From Lathyrus oleraceus (lineage: Eukaryota; Streptophyta; Magnoliopsida; Fabales; Fabaceae), in contig NC_066579.1 of the NCBI RefSeq assembly GCF_024323335.1, positions 355,949,400 through 356,013,399 on the forward strand: a DNA stretch of 64,000 bases, given 5' to 3'. Every line of letters begins with the position of its first letter. Position 1 is the first letter of the stretch. Shown here piece after piece: positions 45,193 through 57,504 of this stretch. The position numbers and the translations under genes are program-made. The notes below the pieces were generated by a model that made no database searches, was not told the DNA's origin, and saw nothing but the letters and a program-made list of their open reading frames with translations.

Positions 45193-45519
45193 GATAGCAC
45201 CCTCAAAGTCCCAAGTTGGCTGATGCTGAATTCAATCAAAAAGAAAAGATCAACTGCCATGTGTCATGGTCGGTTATATCAGCAGGGAGTGAAGAAAGCA
45301 TTCAACAAGAAGGTCAAGCCTCGTGTGTTCCGAGGAACCTTGTGCTCAAGAAAGTCTTGTCTTTCGTGCCCGAGTCCAGGGGCAAGTGGACCCCAAGCTA
45401 TGAACGTCCATTTGTTGTCAAGAGAGCCTTTTCAGGCAATGTTTCGACACTTACAACAATGGATGGAGAAGTTCACTCGTCCTGTGAATTCCGATGCAGT
45501 CAAGAAATACTTCGCCTAA
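45193..45519 (+). pseudogene. Integrase C-terminal remnant, D unit 1
   Basis: The frame resumes with STAMCHGRLYQQGVKKAFNKKVKPRVF and ends FTRPVNSDAVKKYFA before TAA 45517-45519. Between about 45335 and 45467 the integrase-like reading (LVLKKVLSFVPESRGKWTPSYE) is in another frame. Two small indels therefore leave and regain the frame. No catalytic residues remain. Confidence 0.8.
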
Positions 45520-45540
45520 ACAAAAAAGCAGAATAGCTCG

Positions 45541-45691
45541 CTAAGTCGAACACCCCAAAGGGCGACTTAGGCAAAAAGGAGCGTCTCGGTGGATTGAAAA
45601 CCCGAAAGGGCGATCCAGGAAAAAGTTAGAGACATTGAAAAAAGGAATTTGCATCCCGCTAGATTGATCACCTCACACTGGGGCAATCTAG
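45541..45691 (+). other. Post-pol hairpin array, D unit 1
   Basis: Three hairpins start 22 bp after the pol stop. They are CTAAGTCG/CGACTTAG (45541-45570), GGATTG/CGATCC enclosing CCC-GAAA-GGG (45591-45616), and CTAGATTG/CAATCTAG (45659-45691). Spacers include GGCAAAAA and TTAG(A/G)GA. Confidence 0.75.
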
Positions 45692-46934
45692 GCAAAAATT
45701 AGGGATTTGGCAAGTAACTGCATCTTAACAAGACTGTGCTGTACATCTGTCATCCGTCAGGGATTCTCGATCCGTCGTCGACTGAAGCTTTGAATACATC
45801 GAAAATTCAGAGTGGTAGAGAAAAGGTCATTATGTTCAATGTAGCCCTCTCCAATGTATATCACCGATTTCAAACTTGTACAAATCTATGGAGTCTCGCC
45901 CTTTGCAGACTACCATTCCATCACATCAATTTGAGCTTTTATCCAATTATTTGCACTCTTATTTGTTTCAACTCGACAGATGTTTTGCATGTTTTAACTG
46001 ATAAAGTATCATTGTTTTCAAAATAAACACAAATTTTCAAAAAAATTGTTCTTAAACAAAGTGAACATTCACGATGATGGAAGGATACTTAGGAGACCCA
46101 CAGTGCTCTCCCGGGGGTGGTATGATTACCAACAGGTAAGACAACCGTTCGTATCTCGAGCATGACTGTATCTTTGTCCTGCAGAACCTCGTATGGTCTC
46201 TCCTCAGTGAAGGTGCCCGATGCAGTGTTGTTTGAAGTTGTTCATCTTCACGTTCCCGGCAGTACAGATTCTTACTCCAAATCCCACTTTCATCCCCCTG
46301 TTGGAATTAACCCTTTGTGCTCATCCCGATGATGACTGGTTACTTTTCCGTGGTTTTCTGCCTACAAACCGGTAGATGTAATCCCCTCTTTGTAGTTATC
46401 AGTATCCGCTTTGCGGTATTGATATTCTTTCCCCTTTGGATACTTGCCTTGATCAAGCAGTATTGTCCCCATTGGGTCTGCCCTTTCTTTTTGGATATTT
46501 GCTCCGAGTTAGCAACTTTTATCCTCTTTTGATTGGTCATCTTTTGCGTACCTAGTCCTGGTACCCTGATGCCTTTCTTTTCGGTCGATTATTCATTTAA
46601 CAACCTACAACCCGGTTATGGATAATCTTCCATGCGAGTGTATTATCTACGTTTTGACGGCTATAGATAATATGTCTTATGTTTTTCCGGTATTCATACC
46701 GAAGGAGTTTCCGACGATCAGGTCGATGTACTCATGGCACTCAGGCCAATTTTCCGATATTCAGACCGAAGAAGTTTCCGACGATCAGGTCGATGTACTT
46801 ATGGCATTCGAACCAATTCACGCTTTGGTCGGTCACCCGTTTCATACCTACAACCCGGTATCCTTGGTGTTCCTTCCTGTTTGCTCGCTGTTGTGACCTT
46901 GATCCCCGAGTGGAGCGGGTTTCACGAAATATTT
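45692..46934 (+). other. 3' UTR of D unit 1, proximal non-coding part
   Basis: The block to about 46080 is homologous to the B 3' UTR. Beyond it are irregular repeats with ACAACCCGGTAT-like and GACCGAAG(A/G)AGTTTCCGACGA sequences, the latter twice near 46700-46800. No coding sequence supported. Confidence 0.6.
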
Positions 46935-47372
46935 CTCCAGCAGAGTTTATCCTACCAGAGGATTGGACGAGTTATCATAGCAGATTGATATCCTGCATCC
47001 CCAGCTGAGTTGATTCTACTCGTGAACTGTGTGGGTCGTCCCCGGCGGAGTAACAGTTATTCCCCAAAGCAGAGTTTATCGTATCTGAGGTTTGTACAAG
47101 CCTTATCCCCAGAGAGTTGCCTGGTTTAGCTTCCCCCAGCGGAGCTTTTATTTTCCCCAAGCGGAATTTTTGTGGATTGATTGGGCTATTCCTCAGCAGT
47201 TTACCTTTGTTTTCCCCTAGCAGAGTTGCTTTTACTCCCCAGCAAGTTGCCTTGTCCTCCTCTAATGGATTCGTATGGTTGTTCCCCCAGCAGTTGTCTT
47301 GTTGTTCCCCCAGTGGATTTATCTTGAAGATTCCTCAACACAGTCGTCCTGTGTATTTCTCCCGCAGAGTTC
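46935..47372 (+). repeat. Array of TCCCCAGCAGAGTTGCC-like repeats, D unit 1
   Basis: About ten degenerate copies at 15-70 bp spacing, for example 46935-46947, 46998-47012, 47061-47076, 47106-47121, 47213-47229, 47236-47251 and 47358-47372. The consensus is the reverse complement of the element's primer binding site, with one C to T change that would still allow a G-U pair. Confidence 0.75.
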
Positions 47373-47748
47373 TTATCATATTGCATTGCATATAGTAATC
47401 ATTGCATCCTCAAAACTGCGTAGCATTTCCATCCCATATGGAGCATTACGCCATAGAAAAATTCAAACATATGCATTCATGTGCTCGAAACCACATCAGA
47501 CTGTATCCCCGGCAAAGGCAGGTTATTTTGTTCAACATCAGCACAGCAAGTCAGCTACAGTTGCTTCGACAGTATTCAGATTTGATTATCCCCACAGAGG
47601 TTTATTTCCTCACCCGATGGTGACAGAAAGTTTGTCTCTCCCCAGTGAGACCCCCAGCAAGTGTTCAGCCTTGCCTCGACATATCAGATACTATCCTTGT
47701 GATACCAGTAAGTGTCATGTCAACACCCGCGTGTGTCTTCTTTGTTTT

Positions 47749-49049
47749 GGTGTCGGTAAACGCCATTGTTTCGGTGTCGGTAAACATCGAGTTCCACCCA
47801 GTCATCGGTAGATGTCTGGTTATTTTTTTGGTGTCGGTAAACGCCATTGCTTCGGTGTCGGTAAACATCGAGTCTTTCTTTCAGTCATCGGTAAATGTCT
47901 GATAAATCCCCAGCTAGAAATCCCCAGTAGAGTCATCTGTAAATGTCCTATCTGGCTTCCAGTTGCAAATATTTGTTTGTCTCTCACCAATAAATTTCTC
48001 ATCCCCAGTCATCGGTAAATGTCTGGTCTTTCTTTTTGATGTCGGTAAACATCATCTTTCGATGTCGGTAAACATCGAGTCTCACCCAGTCATCGGTAAA
48101 TGTCTGGTCTTTCTTTTTGATGTCGGTAAACATCATCTTTTGATGTCGGTAAACATCATCTTTCGATGTCGGTAAACATCGAGTCTCACCCAGTCATCGG
48201 TAAATGTCTGGTTTTTTTTTTGGTGTCGGTAAACGCCATTGCTTCGGTGTCGGTAAACATCGAGTCTTTCTTTCAGTCATCGGTAAATGTCTGATAAATC
48301 CCCAGCTAGAAATCCCCAGTAGAGTCATCTGTAAATGTCCTATCTGGCTTCCAGTTGCAAATATTTGTTTGTCTCTCACCAATAAATTTCTCATCCCCAG
48401 TCATCGGTAAATGTCTGGTCTTTCTTTTTGATGTCGGTAAACATCATCTTTCGATGTCGGTAAACATCGAGTCTCACCCCAGTCATTGGTAAATGTCTGG
48501 TCATTCTTTTTGATGTCGGTAAACATCATCTTTCGATGTCGGTAAACATCGTGTCTCATCCCAGTCATCGGTAAATGTCTGGTCATTCTTTGTTCTCTCG
48601 TTAATAAAATCAAAATCCCCAGAAATCGTCGGTAAACGTCTTGTCTGGTATCACAACAAAGATTTTGTTCCTCCCCAAGCGGAGATGCCATCGGTAAATG
48701 GCCCAGTTTTCTTCGATATCGGTAAATATCGAATTCCCAGTTGCAGCAGCCATCGGTAAATGGCCTTGATATCGGTAAATATCAGGTTTGCTTTGAAGCC
48801 ACCATCGGTAAATGGTCTTGCTTCCTTCCTACATCAAATTATTTCCCAGCAGCCATCGGTAAATGGTCTGGCTGAAGTTGATATCGGTAAATATCAAAGC
48901 TTTAACCATCGAAGTTTGTTTTCCCCAGCCGCCATCGGTAAATGGTCGTGCTGAAGTTGATATCGGTAAATATCAAGGTCCCAGTTTTAACCATCGGTAA
49001 ATGGTTTTGCTGTTCTGAAGTTGTCATACAGTTGTCATCGGTAAATGAC
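47749..49049 (+). repeat. Array of about 35 CGGTAA-loop hairpins, D unit 1
   Basis: Each copy has a (mostly) CGGTAA loop flanked by complementary arms of 3-8 bp. Arm pairs include GGTGT/ACGCC, TCGATGT/ACATCGA, TGATGT/ACATCA, CAGTCAT/ATGTCTG, GCCAT/ATGGC, ACCAT/ATGGT, TTCGATAT/ATATCGAA, TTGATAT/ATATCAA, AACCAT/ATGGTT and GTCAT/ATGAC. A segment near 47830-48085 is duplicated with a 392-bp shift. The open frames here (repeating VGK) come from the DNA repeat. Confidence 0.85.
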
Positions 49050-49170
49050 GTGGTTTTTCTTGTATTATATCCAGTCGGTGCAAATTTCTACGGTTCTTTG
49101 GTATTCAATCCCTGTTTAACCTGAAAGTCTGACAGCCATTGCTATCATCCGTTCGGGTTCCCAGCTGATT

Positions 49171-49183
49171 GAATAGGGGCAGC
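49171..49183 (+). other. Polypurine tract of D unit 1
   Basis: GAATAGGGGCAGC directly precedes LTR 2. Confidence 0.85.
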
Positions 49184-52100
49184 TGTAGCACCTCAAATTT
49201 GCACCTATCATTGTACATACCATCTCATATTAGTTCATAGCATATCATGATCCTTTGCATAGCATTTGCATTGTCCCCAGTTGCTTCAAGAGCAAGTAAG
49301 TCAAGAATTAGGTCAAACTGATCAGGAGATCAGTCAACCAATCAAGCAAGGGTGTTTCTCAAGGAGCAAAGGCCCTAGGGTTTGTCCAACAAGTTCACAT
49401 GACTTGGAGGTCCATTTGAAGTGTTCAAGTCAAGGGTTGAAGGCTCAGAGGTCACCAGTTCATGTACAGACAGTCAAAAACCCTAGAAAGTCAACAGTCA
49501 GTCAAAGCAGTGGATGGTGGCCATTCTTGCAGAATTTGGGCACCATGATCAATAATCAAGAGTCCATACAACTTGGGACATCATTTGAAGTCAAGGTCTC
49601 AAGGAATTAGGGTTTGGAATTCATCAGAAGTGCTTCAGTCATCCAAAACCCTAGAAAAGTCAAAGTTGGTCAACTGTGGTTGATTCTTTGGTTTTGATGG
49701 ATGGAAATGGTTTGAGAGAGGTTATTCATGTCCTAATAGGCCTCATATGTCATGGCAATCAACATCATTGAAGAATTTGAAGCCAATCAGAAAATTTCCA
49801 AAAATGGAAAGTGGACCTGTAATTTTAACTGCCAAAAATGGAAACTTCTTGATCCTCAGCTTGCATCATGATACAAGCTTCAAATGAATTTTTGCCCAAC
49901 ATAAAAGTTGAAGATCTTGTTCTCCCATTTTCAAAAAGTCCAAGAACTCTCAATTCCCATGAATGGTTTGCAAGATATGGTCAAATCATTTTCACATTTT
50001 CTTGAACTTCAACAGGCCATATCTCTCAAACCATTTGGCCAAATTTGGTGGGGTTTTTTCCTACAAACCACATTTTTCCTCCTCTTTCCAAAAATATAAA
50101 TTTCATCCTCCAAAACCTTGCCAATCAAAATGGCATTTTTGGCCTTGACTTTATTCATTTCAAGTTTGACCAACCATTGACTTTTTGAATTAAGGCTTTT
50201 CACACCATTTGGCCAATTGGGAAATGTTTGGTGTGTTATTTGAGACATGTTTTAAGGCCCAAATCATGCAGAACTTATACCTCCATGTGCATATTTTGGA
50301 AATTAGCAAATATGCATTTTGGTTCATTTAAGTAGAACAAGTTCAGCACTTCATGAGCAAACAACAAACAGCAAATACAAGGGTCATTTGCAGCATGACT
50401 AAGGCCCAATTCGTGCAGCCTTCACACCTCCACTTCCACATGTGCAAAGTTAGCAAATATGCATTTTTGTTCATTTAAGTTAAACAAGATTACCATTCAA
50501 TTAGCATGGCTTAAACAGCAAATATAAAGGCATTTTTCTGCCAATTCCAAGCCCTAGTAGCAGCTGCAGACCACAAAAATTCTCTCTTCTCTCTTTCTTG
50601 CATTTTGACACTTTGAGAAATTCTGTCAAAAACTTCAAGAGAACCACGAGTACCTTTGCTTCCTTCATCACCTGGACTTCATTTAGAGCTCATTACAAGC
50701 ATCAAAACTCAGCTGGAAGTGGATTTGATTCAACTGTTTTCCTCAAGTATTCTTCCATGGCAGCATGCGTGTATCTTCATATCAAGTGTCCATGAGCTAG
50801 GATCCTTCACCATTCACCATTGGAAGCACAAATCATCATCTGTTCGAGCTTGTCTTGGCCAAACAGCAACTGCATCTCAGATTTCTTCAAGAATAATAGG
50901 TTTCCATGAAAATTAATGATAGATTTGTCTTTACCATGCTCTAATGCTTCTATTGGTATGATCATTAGCCATTTCTGGAAAATCTCATTCATGAACAAAG
51001 TTTGATGTTCATAGTTCTTTTGGTCGATTCAATGTGTATGTGTTGTTTAAGTGGAAACTAATGATAGATTCATGATGTCCATGCCATGCTGAACATTTGC
51101 ATATATTTAGTTTTGATTTCTGGGATTTTTGTGGAAAATACGAATTTGGAGAAGATGAACATACATGTGTTACTGTAGAAAACCCTAGAATTTCCAGAAA
51201 CTGGGTATTTTGCTGCGTGCTACTGTTCCATTGAGGAACCGACCAATCACATTATTTGGTTTTGGTGGCTGAAACGCAGCGTTCTGTTTAGTGATGGCCA
51301 GAATTACAGCATTGCCACTCGGTCAACCATGTTTGACCTTCCCTTCATGTTATTTGTTCATGTTTGGTTCCAATTGTACCTCAACTTCAACAATTCATTT
51401 CTCACTCGTTTCAAATCCAAATTTCATGAAACTTTTCCAATCATGATCACATGATTGTCTAGTTTTTTATCATTATTTTTAATAATTTTTTGGATCATTG
51501 GATTTTAAATGGCTCTAGGGTTTGTGAAATGTGACCAATTCTTGATACATGTTTCCAAGACCATTGTGAAATAATGATGATGCATCCATTGGTTCTGAAA
51601 TTTTTTGTGGAGAAACTAGACACATTCAACTTTGTTTTGATATAAAGTTTGTGGATTTCTCATTTGTGGATTGTGTGATATGATTTTTTGAAGTAGGGTG
51701 TGACAACTTGTGTCACACCAATGATGTGCATTTTCATGAATTTTAATGACATACTTCCTGACCTCCAAATGATCCAATTGTTTGCATAAGCCTTCTCTCA
51801 CATGTCTAGTCCATGTATGAATTTTCTTGGAATTAATTGTGCTGTTTTCCATTTATTTAAGATTTTTCTTCCCTGCCTAGTCAATGGTTGACTTTTTGTG
51901 CTACATGTTGCCAAATCCTTTGGGAAATTCTCATATCTTATTGTATGATCATGAAATTTCATATGTGATAACTAGACATCTTGAGCTTTGCATTGGTGTT
52001 AATCTCATTCATTTCTCATCTGTTTTCAATTTGATATGATTTTTTGAAGTTGACCCATGTTTGTTGACCTTCATTGTGCATGCTTAAATTTGGTTTGACT

Positions 52101-54581
52101 TCTTGATTTTCATTGACTGCCTTCCTCTCATCCAAATGCCATGAAATTTGACATGCTTACCATGTTAGATGTTAGGATTGAATGTGATTTATTTGATGAT
52201 TTTTGAGATTGTTTGGGTTGACTTTTGATGCAAGTCATTCTGTTGACTTTTGTGTGCTTTCATTTGCCATGCCTTGCCTTCTTTTGCTTATGAGTTGATG
52301 ATGATGCATGATGTGATTGTGAGTCCAATTGAAATAGCTTCTTGAATGTTTGACCTTGACTTTGGTTGACTTTTCTTTGCTGTTTTGACTTTTTCTTTCA
52401 TCCTTGACCCTAGGCTAGTCCTAGTGGTCTTTTGAGCTTACAATTGAGTTCCTGTTTCAGGTTAAGCACCAATGCCTCAAAGATCATTCAAACTTGTTTG
52501 AACTTGATTGTTTATCATATGCTAACCTTTGTTTTGTAGGTTTGACTCATGTGTTTGAGTCTTGTGCCTTGCACAGTTGACCATCTGTGTTGACTGTTTA
52601 CCAATTCCTTTTGATTTAAACTTTTGAACTGTTTGCTGATTGTTTTGACTCTTTTCAGGTACTTTAGTTGCTTAAGTTCTCTGAACTTGATTTGCTTTGC
52701 TTTTTAGCAACTTGCTTGAGGTATAATCTCTTTTACTTCATGTAGTCTGGAGACCCGGTCTGTTATTTGGCCGGGCAAACTGTCTGAAGTCCTCCTTAAG
52801 AGGCCATGCTTGTGTGTGTTTAAAATTGTACAGAGTCAAAGACCTCCTAAGTGAAGAGGCAATTGGCAGAACCAAGGGATATGCAATCTATCCCCTGCTA
52901 TTCAGTGTGTCTTCTGTCTTGCTCACACTACTGTGTTGATGCATTTCAGACAAAAACCCAAGATCTTGTGCAATTGCACAGTTGAGTCAGTATCAAATGT
53001 GTAGAAGGGTTCCCACTTTCTGAACCCACACATTCTTGTCAAATGCTCTCCCAGGCCAGGGATAGAAGCAATGAGGCACACCCCTCATCTCCTTTCATCT
53101 GCTTCACCTTAGCCCCTCAATGGCAAGGTTAAGAGCAACACTTCACCCCATTCCAGAGGTTTGTTTGTTGAGGTTGATATGACCCCTCAACTAAAACCTA
53201 ACCCTTGTGTGAGCCTTTTGTGTGTATATAGTGTGTGCTATCTGCGATTGTGATTGCTTTGCTTCTTAGGCTAGCTTAGACTTGCTTCCTGTGCAAGTTA
53301 GGTTTAGTTTAGACTAATCCTTGCTTGCTTTCGCCCTCGTTGCGATCCTTTCTCTCGCCCTCGTTGCGATCGAGCCGTTCCCTTTCTCTTGCCCTAGTTG
53401 CAATCGAGACCTTTGTCCCTCCGTAGCCGAACTACGGCAACTCTGATTCTCATGTCCAGATGAGATACGTAGGCACGAGATGCGATGTCTTGTCGAGTTT
53501 GACTAACAACTAACACTAACCCTTTTCTCTCGCCCTCGTTGCGATTGAGACCTCCCCCTTCTCTTGCCCTAGTTGCAATCGAGACTCTTGCTTCCTGTGT
53601 AAGCCTTGTCTAGGATAGGTTGGCCCTTGTGCCATTTAGCTAGAAACCTTAACTTAGGGTTGACTTTGCATGACAACATCTAGGCTCGAGTCGTAGTCTC
53701 CCTAGAGTTGTGTCTCCCTCTGTTATCTGGTTAAGCTAGTCCTTTGTCCCTGCGTAGGGGAACTACATCGCCCTGATCTTCACACCAGATGAAGTATGTA
53801 GGCAGGAGATTGAGCTGATCTCTCCGGGCGCCCTTTTTCTTTTTTGTGTGTGTTGTTTGACATTTGCTAAGCTCGAGTGCCTGACTCTTTAGCAATTCGT
53901 CGTCTGTTTGTTTGTGTGATTGCTTGACAGTTATAGGCTCGAGTCCCCGACTCCCTATCAACTTGTTGTGTTGTTGTGTGCTTGGAAGCCGATGTAAGTC
54001 CATCGAGTGGCATTTGGGTTCCAGTGTGCGTGTGTTTAGGTTCGGATGCTGACATAAGTCCAGTGATTGGCAGTCGGGCTCCACGTTTGCCTTTGTCTTG
54101 TTTTGTTTGAGTGCGTGTCAGCCGAGCTACGAATGCTCTGATTCTTCTCTCGTCCGAGAAGATACGTATGCATAGGATGCGACATCCTAGCGAGCATGTG
54201 TCGTTTCCCCAGTCCGAACTACTTCGACTCTGATGTCTATGTCTGATAGACTAAGTAGGCCCAGGATACGATGTCCTGCCGAGTCAGTTTCAGTCAGTTT
54301 CTTTTGTCTCTTTTCAGCCAGTGTGTGTGTGTTTGAGCAGTGTTTAGCAACCATTTTCCTTCCTTTTGTGCGTGGATCCCGTAGAGTACTACGGATGCGT
54401 AGGGGTGCTAATACCTTCCCTTCGCATAACCGACTCCCGAACCCATTCTCTTTGGTCGCGAGACCATGTTCTTTCCCAGGTTTACTCTGAGCGTTTCCTT
54501 TCCCTCTTTTGGGATAAATAACGCACGGTGGCGGCTCTGTTGTTTCTTTCTTTTCCCGCCGGTTTTTCGCGTAATGCGACA
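49184..54581 (+). mobile_element. Element D LTR 2 (shared middle LTR, 5,398 bp)
   Basis: It acts as 3' LTR of unit 1 and 5' LTR of unit 2. Private substitutions include T at 49234 (G at the matching 37273 and 61199) and changes near 49285, 51265 and 51550. It carries the same TATA box (50523-50530), hairpin modules (53332-54291) and R hairpin (54379-54394) as LTR 1. Confidence 0.92.
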
Positions 54582-54583
54582 GC

Positions 54584-54601
54584 TGGCGACTCTGCTGGGG
54601 A
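54584..54601 (+). other. Primer binding site of D unit 2 (tRNA-Arg type)
   Basis: Identical to 42623-42640. Confidence 0.9.
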
Positions 54602-55604
54602 CTATAGAGAAGTTGACCTATGCTGGTCCATCTTCCCTGAGCGAGTCTCTCCTAGCGCTCTCTAGGTTAGGGCTTTGGTTGCTTTGCACTGTTTTATTGC
54701 ATTCTTTGTATATATTTGCATTTACTGTTTGCATTTATTATTTGCATTAATGTTTGCATTCATTCATATTCATCTGTTCATCTGGCTGTGTTTCTCTGTT
54801 TGGGGTGGGAGTTACTCGAGGTAAAAGGCCCAATACCCAGGCTATGAGTGAAATCTAGGAAACCTAGGAATAGAGTGATTCATGGGAAGCGGGTGGTGTA
54901 CGCCACTTAGCGGAACATTGACATCACGAGCAGTTCAGACCCTGGTGGGATATTATCGGTGCATACATCGGGTGTGCACAGGATGATATTCTGCGAAAGG
55001 TTATTTATGCTGCGTTTCTCTCGACCTTACCCTGGCCTAGATGACACCCGTGAGTGGGGGGGAATGATCATTTTAACAGGTACAGTTGGTGACTCCTGGT
55101 ACTGATAGTGACTACGAGTTATATTTCTGGACGCCGGAGGTTTGACCCTGGTATTGATCAGAGGGTTCCGTTTATTTCGGATCCCTGGGCTGAATTTGAG
55201 GGTACTCGCTCAGATGGTGACTCAGTTCTCCAGACTTGGGTTCAGATGCCAGTTGATCAGGTTGACTTTGGGTTTCAGATGTTTGTGATCAGAATTCAAG
55301 CCGAAGCTTTGACCCTGTGCCTTGAGACGCACAGCTTGACCAGTCATGTTGCATCATTTGCATCATAGCATGTTTATTTTCCAAAAATAGTAATGCATGA
55401 AAATGAAAAAAAAAGTTAACTCGCATACGCATATCCTTTTCAGGATCATTCATGACAAAATAATACTCATATCATGCATATCATGCACATAGCATCCTTG
55501 CATTACAGACATGTTTGGGGAGAAACTTCTCACTTCAGTTCCTGACTGAGACAGGATTGTTGATCACCGTCCGCACCGCGACCAGACTCAATCATCAAAG
55601 AAGT
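54602..55604 (+). other. 5' leader of D unit 2; ORF1 absent
   Basis: Essentially identical to the unit 1 leader. Non-coding. Confidence 0.6.
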
Positions 55605-56441
55605 ATGGATCAGGTTCAAGCTGAGCTAGCTGAGATGAGGGCGAACATGGCCCAGTTCATGAACATGATGCAAGGAGTCGTTCAGGGGCAAGAGGAGCTG
55701 CGTGCCTTAGCCCAGAGACTGGAAGCCGTGATTCTACCAGTCCACTGTGCTCCACCAGTGGATGTACCCGTTCATGAGAATGCTGCTGTCACTATTCTCG
55801 TCGATGATTATGCTGTGGGTGATGAATTGAGGGGGATCAGAATCAGTGAACCGCCTCTTGCTGCAGAGACTGTTAATATCAGAGCAACCCGCACTCCGGT
55901 TCGCCATCCTGGCTCTTCAAGTTCTTCCGGTTCTAAGAAGACATACTCTGGGGCACCCAAAAGGGGAGAGATTGAAACAAATGCTGTGCACCGTCGGAGG
56001 AGTGCAAACAGAGGACAGAATCGTCAGGCTGCTGCTGTGACTATTCCAGCAACTCAACCTCAACAGCAACAGAGGAGACCAGCTCAGCAGCATCAGCGTC
56101 AGCAACATCGTCCTCAGCAGCAGGCTTCTCAACCTCACAATGGTAATCAAGCTGGTACAAGTAATGAGAGGAAGGAGATCATTTTTGATCCCATCCCCAC
56201 GTCCTACGCCGAACTGTATCCCTCTCTGTTAGAGCGGAACTTGATTACGCCCAGAGACCCGCCGCCCATACCTGTCAACCCTCGGTGGTGGTATAGGCCT
56301 GAACAACATTGTGTGTATCATTCGGGTGCTCCCGATCATGATGTGGATAGTTGTTTCCAGCTGAAGATGAAGGTTCAAGACCTTGTGAGGTCAGGTATTC
56401 TGATCTTGGAGGATTTAGGTCCCCGTGTTAATCAAGCCTGA
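55605..56441 (+). pseudogene. gag: Truncated Gag of D unit 2
   Basis: 278 residues with the same translation as the unit 1 copy, including the coiled coil, Gln-rich stretch and zinc knuckle, and lacking the capsid core. One visible nucleotide change (A to C near 56191) does not alter the protein. Confidence 0.75.
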
Positions 56442-56598
56442 AGATAACAAGTCCTGGGCTGGCGCCGACTTTTTCTTCAGAAGGGTTGTTCAGAAAACAG
56501 AAGCTGCTGATGCAAGAGATACTGACAGTTGTCATCCCCGGCGGGATCTATCACAATTGGGTCACTGTGGGCGTTCCTACAGCTGTTCATAAGTCTTT

Positions 56599-56869
56599 GT
56601 AATAATCACTTTGTTTAAAAACCCTTCTCCCATGCCAAAAGGAGAAGTGATGACATTGTTGGCAATATTTTGTGCAATGATATTTTCATTCAAATAAATG
56701 CATGTTAAACATTTGTTTTTTCCATTTGTTTTCCCTTTTCGCTTTTTGCATGAAATTGGTGATCACAAAAAAACCTTTAAAAAACAAGAATAAAAGCAAT
56801 CTTTTCATCTGCATAACGATTGTCTTGTTTATTTTTCAAAAAGCTTTTCATCTCTAAATCATTATGCAG
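56599..56869 (+). other. Intron of D unit 2 (271 bp)
   Basis: Same donor and acceptor as in unit 1, one base longer in an A-run. Confidence 0.7.
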
Positions 56870-57156
56870 GTTGTTTCTCAAACCCATTGAACATAATGAT
56901 CGGACGTCATCTCCCAATTTTGAATTCCCTGTATTCGAAGCGGAAGAAGATGATGTTGAAGGGATTCCTGACGAGATCTCCCGACTTCTTGAGCAAGAAA
57001 AAAGATCACTCAGCTGCATCTCGAGAATCAGCAGAACAGCCAACTGGGGCATCAAAAAAAAAAAGAGAAAGAAAAAAAATCAATAAAAAAAAAAACAAAG
57101 GAAGAGATAAAGCAAAATCAAAAGCAAAATCAAAAAAAAAAAAAAAAAAAAAGAAA
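56870..57156 (+). pseudogene. Pre-RT linker and purine-rich tract, D unit 2
   Basis: Same structure as in unit 1. Run-length differences in the A-rich tract and intron account for most of the 4-bp length difference between units. Confidence 0.75.
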
Positions 57157-57483
57157 GATAGCACCCTCAAAGTCCCAAGTTGGCTGATGCTGAATTCAAT
57201 CAAAAAGAAAAGATCAACTGCCATGTGTCATGGTCGGTTATATCAGCAGGGAGTGAAGAAAGCATTCAACAAGAAGGTCAAGCCTCGTGTGTTCCGAGGA
57301 ACCTTGTGCTCAAGAAAGTCTTGTCTTTCGTGCCCGAGTCCAGGGGCAAGTGGACCCCAAGCTATGAACGTCCATTTGTTGTCAAGAGAGCCTTTTCAGG
57401 CAATGTTTCGACACTTACAACAATGGATGGAGAAGTTCACTCGTCCTGTGAATTCCGATGCAGTCAAGAAATACTTCGCCTAA
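57157..57483 (+). pseudogene. Integrase C-terminal remnant, D unit 2
   Basis: Same remnant as in unit 1, with the same pair of compensating frame changes. Ends at TAA 57481-57483. Confidence 0.8.
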
Positions 57484-57504
57484 ACAAAAAAGCAGAATAG
57501 CTCG

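Noticed and set aside
47749..48691. Open frames with repeated VGKH/VGKR/IGK residues on the plus strand and related frames on the minus strand
   Set aside because: The periodic peptide comes from the CGGTAA hairpin repeats. Frames are short, overlap on both strands and have no start context or family motif.
47749..49049. CRISPR-like repeat array
   Set aside because: The repeats are only about 6 bp constant with variable palindromic arms, spacing is irregular, the genome is plant-like and no cas genes are present.
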